Assembly: GCA_964057225.1 (NCBI GenBank)
Contig: OZ059894.1
Location: 23,032,476 to 23,096,475 of the forward strand
Length of the DNA stretch: 64,000 nt
Direction: 5' to 3'
DNA from: Auanema rhodensis
Taxonomy: Eukaryota > Nematoda > Chromadorea > Rhabditida > Rhabditidae
The notes beneath the pieces are model-generated. The model was not told the DNA's origin and ran no database searches. It saw only the letters and a list, made by a program, of their open reading frames with translations. This document shows positions 55,201 through 64,000 of the stretch, in pieces (the first letter of the stretch is position 1; each line of letters begins with the position of its first letter). The position numbers and the translations under genes were made by a program.

Positions 55201-56147
55201 GTTATGATCGTTTGAAAAATGATGCATTAGTGTATGTTGAGTTTCCATGTACACTCAACATTGCTTCCAAAAACATTTTGACAAAAATTTTTTCGAAAAA
55301 TTTCAAAAGAATTTAGCAAAAAGTTGATGTTTTTAGATTCCATTTTTCAAGGCAAAGACGATAGACAATGTTATTCAACGAAAAAATTAATTCTTTAGGG
55401 TGAAAATCGAGGATATAAGTGTGAACTTATATCAGTTGATATCTCGGTGCATTTTTAAGCTAGCGCAAATCTGATCACACAGATCGACGCAGCTTAAAAA
55501 TCCGCATCGAATGCACTTTACTACATTGAGAAACGCTTAATACACAAATTAGTTATGATCGTTTGAAAAATGATGCATTAGTGTATGTTGAGTTTCCATG
55601 TACACTCAATATTGCTTCCAAAAACATTTTGACAAAAATTTTTTCGAAAAATTTCAAAAGAATTTAGCAAAAAGTAGATGTTTTTAGATTCCATTTTTCA
55701 AGGCAAAGACGATAGACAATGTTATGCAACGAAAAAATTAATTCTTTAGGGTGAAAATCTAGGATATAAGTGTGAACTTATATCAGTTGATATCTCGGTG
55801 CATTTTTAAGCTAGCGCAAATCTGATCAAACAGATCGACGCAGCTTAAAAATCCGCATCGAATGCACTATACTACATTGAGAAACGCTTAATACACAAAT
55901 TAGTTATGATCGTTTGAAAAATGATGCATTAGTGTATGTTGAGTTTCCATGTACACTCAATATTGCTTCCAAAAACATTTTGACAAAAATTTTTTCGAAA
56001 AATTTCAAAAGAATTTAGCAAAAAGTAGATGTTTTTAGATTCCATTTTTTAAGGCAAAGACGATGGACAATGTTATTCAACGAAAAATTTATTTCTTCAG
56101 GGTGAAAATCGAGGATATAAGTGTGAACTTATATCAGTTGATATCTC
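52287..56147 (+). repeat. Satellite A, segment with 3159-bp spaced markers and a TTTTTTAAGG/AATTTATTTC variant cluster
   Basis: Monomers 52287 and 55446, nine monomers (3159 bp) apart, share gcactttac, ttatgcaacg and gaaaatctagg. Between and after them are monomers carrying a linked set of changes: ccattttttaagg, gatggac and gaaaaatttatttcttc (53691, 54042, 55797). In 54393 a related set with gcaaaacgtag and aaagccgatgg appears. Monomer 54744 instead has gaaaatattattt. The linked 3' variants look like a conversion tract spreading through neighbouring monomers, which is an inference. Confidence 0.82.
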
Positions 56148-58253
56148 GGTGCATTTTTAAGCTAGCGCAAATCTGATCACACAGATCGACGCAGCTTAAA
56201 AATCCGCATCGAATGCACTATACTACATTGAGAAACGCTTAATACACAAATTAGTTATGATCGTTTGAAAAATGATGCATTAGTGTATGTTGAGTTTCCA
56301 TGTACACTTAATATTGCTTCCAAAAACATTTTGACAAAAATTTTTTCGAAAAATTTCAAAAGAATTTAGCAAAACGTAGATGTTTTTAGATTTCATTTTT
56401 TAAGGCAAAGCCGATGGACAATGTTATTCAACGAAAAAATTATTTCTTCAGGGTGAAAATCGAGGATATAAGTGTGAACTTATATCAGTTGATATCTCGG
56501 TGCATTTTTAAGCTAGCGCAAATCTGATCACACAGATCGACGCAGCTTAAAAATCCGCATCGAATGCACTATACGACATTGAGAAACGCTTAATACACAA
56601 ATTAGTTATGATCGTTTGAAAAATGATGCATTAGTGTATGTTGAGTTTCCATGTACACTCAATATTGCTTCCAAAAACATTTTGACAAAAATTTTTTCGA
56701 AAAATTTCAAAAGAATTTAGCAAAAAGTAGATGTTTTTAGATTCCATTTTTTAAGGCAAAGACGATGGACAATGTTATTCAACGAAAAATTTATTTCTTC
56801 AGGGTGAAAATCGAGGATATAAGTGTGAACTTATATCAGTTGATATCTCGGTGCAATTTTAAGCTAGCGCAAATCTGATCACACAGATCGACGCAGCTTA
56901 AAAATCCGCATCGAATGCACTATACTACATTGAGAAACGCTTAATACACAAATTAGTTATGATCGTTTGAAAAATGATGCATTAGTGTATGTTGAGTTTC
57001 CATGTACACTCAATATTGCTTCCAAAAACATTTTGACAAAAATTTTTTCGAAAAATTTTAAAAGAATTTAGCAAAAAGTAGATGTTTTTAGATTCCATTT
57101 TTTAAGGCAAAGACGATGGACAATGTTATTCAACGAAAAATTTATTTCTTCAGGGTGAAAATCGAGGATATAAGTGTGAACTTATATCAGTTGATATCTC
57201 GGTGCATTTTTAAGCTAGCGCAAATCTGATCACACAGATCGACGCAGCTTAAAAATCCGCATCGAATGCACTATACTACATTGAGAAACGCTTAATACAC
57301 AAATTAGTTATGATCGTTTGAAAAATGATGCATTAGTGTATGTTGAGTTTCCATGTACACTTAATATTGCTTCCAAAAACATTTTGACAAAAATTTTTTC
57401 GAAAAATTTCAAAAGAATTTAGCAAAACGTAGATGTTTTTAGATTTCATTTTTTAAGGCAAAGCCGATGGACAATGTTATTCAACGAAAAAATTATTTCT
57501 TCAGGGTGAAAATCGAGGATATAAGTGTGAACTTATATCAGTTGATATCTCGGTGCATTTTTAAGCTAGCGCAAATCTGATCACACAGATCGACGCAGCT
57601 TAAAAATCCGCATCGAATGCACTATACGACATTGAGAAACGCTTAATACACAAATTAGTTATGATCGTTTGAAAAATGATGCATTAGTGTATGTTGAGTT
57701 TCCATGTACACTCAATATTGCTTCCAAAAACATTTTGACAAAAATTTTTTCGAAAAATTTCAAAAGAATTTAGCAAAAAGTAGATGTTTTTAGATTCCAT
57801 TTTTTAAGGCAAAGACGATGGACAATGTTATTCAACGAAAAATTTATTTCTTCAGGGTGAAAATCGAGGATATAAGTGTGAACTTATATCAGTTGATATC
57901 TCGGTGCAATTTTAAGCTAGCGCAAATCTGATCACACAGATCGACGCAGCTTAAAAATCCGCATCGAATGCACTATACTACATTGAGAAACGCTTAATAC
58001 ACAAATTAGTTATGATCGTTTGAAAAATGATGCATTAGTGTATGTTGAGTTTCCATGTACACTCAATATTGCTTCCAAAAACATTTTGACAAAAATTTTT
58101 TCGAAAAATTTTAAAAGAATTTAGCAAAAAGTAGATGTTTTTAGATTCCATTTTTTAAGGCAAAGACGATGGACAATGTTATTCAACGAAAAATTTATTT
58201 CTTCAGGGTGAAAATCGAGGATATAAGTGTGAACTTATATCAGTTGATATCTC
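56148..58253 (+). repeat. Satellite A, 3-monomer higher-order repeat (1053 bp), two tandem copies
   Basis: Copies are 56148-57200 and 57201-58253. Every private mark recurs at 1053 bp: gtacacttaat, gcaaaacgtag and aaagccgatgg in the first monomer, atacgacatt in the second (56571, 57624), and gtgcaatttt with tcgaaaaatttta in the third (56851, 57904). I saw no difference between the copies by eye. This is the shortest and apparently youngest higher-order duplication in the array. Confidence 0.93.
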
Positions 58254-60206
58254 GGTGCATTTTTAAGCTAGCGCAAATCTGATAACACAGATCGACGCAG
58301 CTTAAAAATCCGCATCGAATGCACTATACTACATTGAGAAACGCTTAATACACAAATTAGTTATGATCGTTTGAAAAATGATGCATTAGTGTATGTTGAG
58401 TTTCCATGTACACTCAACATTGCTTCCAAAAACATTTTGACAAAAATTTTTTCGAAAAATTTCAAAAGAATTTAGCAAAAAGTAGATGTTTTTAGATTCC
58501 ATTTTTCAAGGCAAAGACGATAGACAATGTTATGCAACGAAAAAATTAATTCTTTAGGGTGAAAATCTAGGATATAAGTGTGAACTTATATCAGTTGATA
58601 TCTCGGTGCATTTTTAAGCTAGCGCAAATCTGATCACACAGATCGACGCAGCTTAAAAATCCGCATCGAATGCACTATACTACATTGAGAAACGCTTAAT
58701 ACACAAATTAGTTATGATCGTTTGAAAAATGATGCATTAGTGTATGTTGAGTTTCCATGTACACTCAATATTGCTTCCAAAAACATTTTGACAAAAATTT
58801 TTTCGAAAAATTTCAAAAGAATTTAGCAAAAAGTAGATGTTTTTAGATTCCATTTTTCAAGGCAAAGACGATAGACAATGTTATGCAACGAAAAAATTAA
58901 TTCTTTAGGGTGAAAATCTAGGATATAAGTGTGAACTTATATCAGTTGATATCTCGGTGCATTTTTAAGCTAGCGCAAATCTGATCACACAGATCGACGC
59001 AGCTTAAAAATCCGCATCGAATGCACTATACTACATTGAGAAACGCTTAATACACAAATTAGTTATGATCGTTTGAAAAATGATGCATTAGTGTATGTTG
59101 AGTTTCCATGTACACTCAATATTGCTTCCAAAAACATTTTGACAAAAATTTTTTCGAAAAATTTCAAGAGAATTTAGCAAAAAGTAGATGTTTTTAGATT
59201 CCATTTTTCAAGGCAAAGACGATAGACAATGTTATTCAACGAAAAAATTAATTCTTTAGGGTGAAAATCGAGGATATAAGTGTGAACTTATATCAGTTGA
59301 TATCTCGGTGCATTTTTAAGCTAGCGCAAATCTGATCACACAGATCGACGCAGCTTAAAAATCCGCATCGAATGCACTATACTACATTGAGAAACGCTTA
59401 ATACACAAATTAGTTATGATCGTTTGAAAAATGATGCATTAGTGTATGTTGAGTTTCCATGTACACTCAATATTGCTTCCAAAAACATTTTGACAAAAAT
59501 TTTTTCGAAAAATTTCAAAAGAATTTAGCAAAAAGTAGATGGTTTTAGATTCCATTTTTCAAGGCAAAGACGATAGACAATGTTATTCAACGAAAAAATT
59601 AATTCTTTAGGGTGAAAATCGAGGATATAAGTGTGAACTTATATCAGTTGATATCTCGGTGCATTTTTAAGCTAGCGCAAATCTGATCACACAGATCGAC
59701 GCAGCTTAAAAATCCGCATCGAATGCACTTTACTACATTGAGAAACGCTTAATACACAAATTAGTTATGATCGTTTGAAAAATGATGCATTAGTGTATGT
59801 TGAGTTTCCATGTACACTCAATATTGCTTCCAAAAACATTTTGACAAAAATTTTTTCGAAAAATTTCAAAAGAATTTAGCAAAAAGTAGATGTTTTTAGA
59901 TTCCACTTTTCAAGGCAAAGACGATAGACAATGTTATGCAACGAAAAATTTATTTCTTCAGGGTGAAAATCGAGGATATAAGTGTGAACTTATATCAGTT
60001 GATATCTCGGTGCATTTTTAAGCTAGCGCAAATCTGATAACACAGATCGACGCAGCTTAAAAATCCGCATCGAATGCACTATACTACATTGAGAAACGCT
60101 TAATACAAAAATTAGTTATGATCGTTTGAAAAATGATGCATTAGTGTATGTTGAGTTTCCATGTACACTCAACATTGCTTCCAAAAACATTTTGACAAAA
60201 ATTTTT
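58254..60206 (+). repeat. Satellite A, terminal five complete monomers and the truncated last monomer
   Basis: Monomers start at 58254, 58605, 58956, 59307 and 59658. The partial one runs 60009-60206 and ends in gacaaaaattttt. Monomers 58254 and 58605 carry gaaaatctagg. Monomer 59658 combines gcactttac, ccacttttc and ttatgcaacg with the gaaaaatttatttcttc end, a combination typical of a recombinant. The array stops inside the A/T-tract dyad of the monomer. Confidence 0.88.
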
Positions 60207-60409
60207 AAATCAATAAAAATTTGTTTTTAGACTAATATGGACATGGGGAATCTAATTTTGAAAACCGCATCTCTTTATCTTTCACGTGAAGCGAGTTACA
60301 TACCAAGTGCACATCACGTGTACATTTAATTAGCATAAATTAAAGTTCACGTAAATTTCAAAGTCATGGTTACCATGAACCAATATCAATAAAAATTTGT
60401 TTTTAGAAA
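60207..60409 (+). repeat. Isolated satellite B monomer between oppositely oriented satellite A blocks
   Basis: Recognisable satellite B sequence runs from 60209 to 60407. That is one 176-bp monomer plus 23 bp, so the first and last 23 bp (60209-60231 and 60385-60407) are identical direct repeats. One or two bases at each edge (60207-60208, 60408-60409) match neither family clearly. To the left satellite A is forward and stops in its A/T dyad. To the right satellite A is inverted and starts at atggaaactc. The element contains two CACGTG sites and a catggttaccatg palindrome like other B monomers. It marks the breakpoint of an inversion or a complex rearrangement. Confidence 0.93.
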
Positions 60410-61681
60410 ATGGAAACTCAACATACACTAATGCATCATTTTTCAAACGATCATAACTAATTTGTGTATTAAGCGTTTCTCAATGTAGTAAAGTGCATTC
60501 GATGCGGATTTTTAAGCTGCGTCGATCTGTGTGATCAGATTTGCGCTAGCTTAAAAATGCACCGAGATATCAACTGATATAAGTTCACACTTATATCCTA
60601 GATTTTCACCCTAAAGAATTAATTTTTTCGTTGCATAACATTGTCTATCGTCTTTGCCTTGAAAAATGGAATCTAAAAACATCTACTTTTTGCTAAATTC
60701 TTTTGAAATTTTTCGAAAAAATTTTTGTCAAAATGTTTTTGGAAGCAATATTGAGTGTACATGGAAACTCAACATACACTAATGCATCATTTTTCAAACG
60801 ATCATAACTAATTTGTGTATTAAGCGTTTCTCAATGTAGTATAGTGCATTCGATGCGGATTTTTAAGCTGCGTCGATCTGTGTGATCAGATTTGCGCTAG
60901 CTTAAAAATGCACCGAGATATCAACTGATATAAGTTCACACTTATATCCTAGATTTTCACCCTAAAGAATTAATTTTTTCGTTGCATAACATTGTCTATC
61001 GTCTTTGCCTTGAAAAATGGAATCTAAAAACATCTACTTTTTGCTAAATTCTTTTGAAATTTTTCGAAAAAATTTTTGTCAAAATGTTTTTGGAAGCAAT
61101 ATTGAGTGTACATGGAAACTCAACATACACTAATGCATCATTTTTCAAACGATCATAACTAATTTGTGTATTAAGCGTTTCTCAATGTAGTAAAGTGCAT
61201 TCGATGCGGATTTTTAAGCTGCGTCGATCTGTGTGATCAGATTTGCGCTAGCTTAAAAATGCACCGAGATATCAACTGATATAAGTTCACACTTATATCC
61301 TCGATTTTCACCCTAAAGAATTAATTTTTTCGTTGAATAACATTGTCTATCGTCTTTGCCTTGAAAAATGGAATCTAAAAACATCTACTTTTTGCTAAAT
61401 TCTTTTGAAATTTTTCGAAAAAATTTTTGTCAAAATGTTTTTGGAAGCAATATTGAGTGTACATGGAAACTCAACATACACTAATGCATCATTTTTCAAA
61501 CGATCATAACTAATTTGTGTATTAAGCGTTTCTCAATGTAGTATAGTGCATTCGATGCGGATTTTTAAGCTGCGTCGATCTGTGTGATCAGATTTGCGCT
61601 AGCTTAAAAATGCACCGAGATATCAACTGATATAAGTTCACACTTATATCCTCGATTTTCACCCTAAAGAATTAATTTTTT
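60410..61681 (-). repeat. Inverted satellite A block (about 3.6 monomers)
   Basis: The reverse complement of satellite A runs with 351-bp spacing (atggaaactc at 60410, 60761, 61112 and 61463) and stops after attaatttttt at 61681. Two units carry the RC of gaaaatctagg (near 60597 and 60948), two carry ttgcataac (RC of ttatgcaa), and aaagtgc/atagtgc alternate between successive units. The combination gcactttac + GCAAC + gaaaatctagg matches the forward monomers at 52287 and 55446, so the inverted block derives from the right-hand subfamily. Confidence 0.96.
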
Positions 61682-62024
61682 ATTTAATTAGCATAAATTA
61701 AAGTTCACGTAAATTTCAAAGTCATGGTTACCATGCACCAATATCAATAACAATTCGTTTTTAGACTAATATGGACATGGGGAATCTAATTTTGAAAACC
61801 GCATCTTTTTATCTTTCACGTAAAGCGAGTTACATACCAAGAGCACATCACGTGTACATTTAATTAGCATAAATTAAAGTTCACGTAAATTTCAAAGTCA
61901 TGGTTCCCATGAACCAATAACAATAAAAATTTGTTTTTAGACTAATATGGACATGGGGAATCTAATTTTGAAAACCGCATCTTTTTATCTTTCACGTGAA
62001 GCGAGTTACATACCAAGTGCACAT

Positions 62025-62087
62025 CACGTGTACATTTAATTAGCATAAATTAAAGTTCACGTAAATTTCAAAGTCATGGTTACCATG
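62025..62087. other. Representative satellite B dyads: CACGTG...CACGT and CATGGT/ACCATG
   Basis: CACGTGTACATTTAATT (62025-62041) faces AAATTAAAGTTCACGT (62047-62062), an imperfect inverted repeat with a short agcat spacer. A perfect 6-bp palindrome CATGGT-t-ACCATG lies at 62075-62087. A second CACGTG, within ttcacgtgaa, is at 61993-61998. CACGTG is the classical E-box core bound by bHLH proteins, but binding here is only a possibility. Confidence 0.75.
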
Positions 62088-62994
62088 CACCAATATCAAT
62101 AAAAATTTGTTTTCAGACTAATATGGACATGGGGAATCTAATTTTGAAAACCGCATCTCTTTATCTTTCACGTGAAGCGAGTTACATACCAAGTGCACAT
62201 CACGTGTACATTTAATTAGCATAAATTAAAGTTCACGTAACTTCCAAAGACATGGTTACCATGCACCAATATCTATAAAAGTTTGTTTTTAGACTAATAT
62301 GGACATGGGGAATCTAAATTTGAAAACCGCATCTCTTTATCTTTCACGTGAAGCGAGTTACATACCAAGTGCACATCACGTGTACATTTAATTAGCATAA
62401 ATTAAAGTTCACGTAAATTTCAAAGTCATGGTTACCATGCACCAATATCAATAAAAATTTGTTTTTAGACTGATATGGACATGAGGAATCTAATTTTGAA
62501 AACCGCATCTTTTTATTTTTCACGTGAAGCGAGTTACATACCAAGTGCACATCACGTGTACATTTAATTAGCATAAATTAAAGTTCACGTAAATTTCAAA
62601 GTCATGGTTACCATGCACCAATATCAATAAAAATTTGTTTTTAGACTAATATGGACATGGGGAATCTAATTTTGAAAACCGCATCTCTTTATCTTTCACG
62701 TGAAGCGAGTTACATACCAAGTGCACATCACGTGTACATTTAATTAGCATAAATTAAAGTTCACGTAAATTTCAAAGTCATGGTTACCATGCACCAATAT
62801 CAATAAAAATTCGTTTTTAGACTAATATGGACATGGGGAATCTAATTTTGAAAACCGCATCTTTTTATCTTTCACGTGAAGCGAGTTACATACCAAGAGC
62901 ACATCACGTGTACATTTAATTAGCATAAATTAAAGTTCACGTAAATTTCAAAGTCATGGTTCCCATGAACCAATAACAATAAAAATTTGTTTTT

Positions 62995-63114
62995 AGACTA
63001 ATATGGACATGGGGAATCTAATTTTGAAAACCGCATCTTTTTATCTTTCACGTGAAGCGAGAAAATTTCAAAGTCATGGTTACCATGCACCAATATCAAT
63101 AAAAATTCGTTTTT
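62995..63114 (+). repeat. Shortened satellite B monomer (120 bp) beside the palindrome
   Basis: After gaagcgag the monomer passes directly to aaaatttcaaag. This removes 57 bp of the usual monomer and adds one A, a net loss of 56 bp. The missing piece contains the gtgcac motif, one CACGTG and the complete imperfect dyad, and the right breakpoint coincides with the end of the dyad. The left arm of the palindrome stops matching at this same junction (63062/63063). Confidence 0.92.
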
Positions 63115-63179
63115 AGACTATTAGTCTAAAAACGAATTTTTATTGATATTGGTGCATGGTAACCATGACTTTGAAATTT
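63063..63179. repeat. Near-perfect palindrome with 58-bp arms at a satellite B inversion point
   Basis: Arms 63063-63120 and 63122-63179 are exact reverse complements around a single central T at 63121, including the rare attcg/cgaat variant on both sides. This is where satellite B switches from forward to inverted orientation. With almost no spacer it could extrude as a cruciform. It could be a genuine head-to-head junction, or a fold-back artefact of cloning, amplification or assembly. Confidence 0.93.
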
Positions 63180-64000
63180 ACGTGAACTTTAATTTTTGCT
63201 AATTAAATGTACACGTGATGTGCACTTGGTATGTAACTCGCTTCACGTAAAAGATAAAGAGATGCGGTTTTCAAAATTAGATTCCCCATGTCCATATTAG
63301 TCTAAAAACAAATTTTTATTGATATTGGTGCATGGTAACCATGACTTTGAAATTTACGTGAACTTTAATTTATGCTAATTAAATGTACACGTGATGTGCA
63401 CTTGGTATGTAACTCGCTTCACGTGAAAGATAAAGAGATGCGGTTTTCAAAATTAGATTCCCCATGTCCATATCAGTCTAAAAACAAATTTTTATTGATA
63501 TTGGTGCATGGTAACCATGACTTTGAAATTTACGTGAACTTTAATTTATGCTAATTAAATGTACACGTGATGTGCACTTGGTATGTAACTCGCTTCACGT
63601 GAAAGATAAAGAGATGCGGTTTTCAAAATTAGATTCCCCATGTCCATATTAGTCTAAAAACAAATTTTTATTGATATTGGTGCATGGTAACCATGACTTT
63701 GAAATTTACGTGAACTTTAATTTATGCTAATTAAATGTACACGTGATGTGCTCTTGGTATGTAACTCGCTTCACGTGAAAGATAAAGAGATGCGGTTTTC
63801 AAAATTAGATTCCCCATGTTCATATTAGTCTAAAAACAAATTTTTATCGATATTGGTGCATGGTAACCATGACTTTGAAATTTACGTGAACTTTAATTTA
63901 TGCTAATTAAATGTACACGTGATGTGCACTTGGTATGTAACTCGCTTCACGTGAAAGATAAAGAGATGCGGTTTTCAAAATTAGATTCCCCATGTGCATA
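63122..64000 (-). repeat. Satellite B: inverted array of 176-bp monomers, running out of the window
   Basis: The reverse-complement motif agtctaaaaac recurs at 63123, 63299, 63475, 63651 and 63827, each 176 bp apart, and the last unit is cut by the window end. The first inverted unit has private changes (aatttttgctaatt, cttcacgtaaaag) that destroy one CACGTG. The unit boundary at 63475 carries tatcagtcta, the complement of the agactgatatgg variant seen at 62467 in the forward array, so the two arms share ancestry beyond the perfect palindrome. Confidence 0.97.

Larger units (their letters stand above)
1..60206 (+). repeat. Satellite A: head-to-tail array of 351-bp monomers (171 complete plus one partial)
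   Basis: The motif ggtgcattttt followed by aagctagcgc recurs every 351 bp from position 1 to 60009 in one orientation. The total of 60008 bp equals 171 monomers of 351 bp minus 13, which is explained by fourteen 350-bp monomers and one of 352 bp. A 172nd monomer is cut after 198 bp at 60206. The monomer is roughly one third G+C by rough count and has no sustained open frame. Landmarks in order are a 5' hairpin region, gatcgtttgaaaaatgatgc, ttgagtttccatgtacac, an A/T-tract region around aaaattttttcgaaaaattt, aggcaaagacgat, and gatataagt followed by its inverted copy. Each monomer carries one GCTAGC and normally one GATATC and one TTCGAA site. I recognise no known family. A structural (peri)centromeric role is an inference from repeat type and size. 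Confidence 0.98.
61763..63114 (+). repeat. Satellite B 6-monomer higher-order spacing (1056 bp)
   Basis: Monomers 61763 and 62819, six monomers (1056 bp) apart, share private variants: attcgttttt just before the start, ctttttatc, accaagagcac in place of accaagtgcac, and ggttcccatgaaccaataac at the end. The intervening monomers lack this combination. Only one repetition is visible, so this may be a single duplication and not an established higher-order array. Confidence 0.75.
61682..63120 (+). repeat. Satellite B: forward array of 176-bp monomers
   Basis: The motif agactaatatgg recurs at 61763, 61939, 62115, 62291, 62467 (agactgatatgg), 62643, 62819 and 62995, always 176 bp apart, then at 63115 after a shortened 120-bp unit. 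The block starts inside a monomer at atttaattagc. Each monomer contains ggacatggggaatc, two CACGTG palindromes about 32 bp apart, gtgcac, a long imperfect dyad, and catggttaccatg. It shares no clear homology with satellite A beyond A/T tracts. No coding function is evident. Confidence 0.97.

Noticed and set aside
1-60206. CRISPR-like regular repetition
   Set aside because: The whole 351-bp period is repeated with no unique spacers and there are no cas genes. This is satellite DNA.
60207-60409. Isolated B monomer as a transposon with terminal repeats
   Set aside because: The 23-bp identical ends are simply the same part of successive B monomers (176 bp apart). There are no terminal inverted repeats and no clear target-site duplication.
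62392-62574. 60-codon open frame on the minus strand in satellite B
   Set aside because: It spans one monomer and is open because a T-to-C change (complement of agactgatatgg) replaces a TAG stop. Since 176 is not a multiple of 3, the frame cannot continue through the array.
63372-63554. 60-codon open frame on the plus strand in satellite B
   Set aside because: It is the mirror copy of the 62392-62574 frame in the inverted array, caused by the same variant (tatcagtcta).

Overview
The whole window is non-coding satellite DNA, and I found no protein gene, tRNA, rRNA or recognisable transposase. It holds two unrelated AT-rich tandem repeat families. Satellite A has a 351-bp monomer and satellite B a 176-bp monomer. 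Long A+T-rich tandem arrays with higher-order repeats (HORs) and inversions indicate eukaryotic heterochromatin, probably pericentromeric or centromeric. The monomer lengths (about one and two nucleosomes) resemble those of many insect satellites, such as darkling beetles, but I cannot name the species and do not recognise either family. All monomer starts given here use the first base of the motif ggtgcattttt (satellite A) or agactaatatgg (satellite B).

Layout. Positions 1-60206 are one head-to-tail array of satellite A: 171 complete monomers plus a 198-bp partial one. Diagnostic variants divide it into a mosaic of HORs: a 14-monomer unit (1-9826, with relics to about 12.9 kb and near 21-22.5 kb), a 9-monomer unit of 3155 bp (12983-19292), a 5-monomer unit of 1755 bp (26664-31928, with one more copy at about 34.0 kb), a 7-monomer unit of 2457 bp (35439-40352, again at 45969-48425), a 6-monomer unit of 2106 bp (42810-47021), and a 3-monomer unit of 1053 bp (56148-58253). 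A 350-bp subfamily is confined to the first 19.2 kb. A GCAAC subfamily appears only after about 23.8 kb.

From 60207 the array breaks up. There is one isolated satellite B monomer (60207-60409), then about 3.6 satellite A monomers in inverted orientation (60410-61681), then satellite B forward (61682-63120). A nearly perfect palindrome with 58-bp arms is centred on 63121, and satellite B runs inverted from there to the window end.

Each satellite A monomer contains four dyad symmetries, one of which could form a large hairpin or cruciform. Each satellite B monomer contains two CACGTG palindromes, a 13-bp CATGGT/ACCATG palindrome and a longer imperfect dyad. Several rearrangement breakpoints fall in or beside these dyads. 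The short open frames visible (75 and 60 codons) are accidental products of repeat variants and are rejected as genes.
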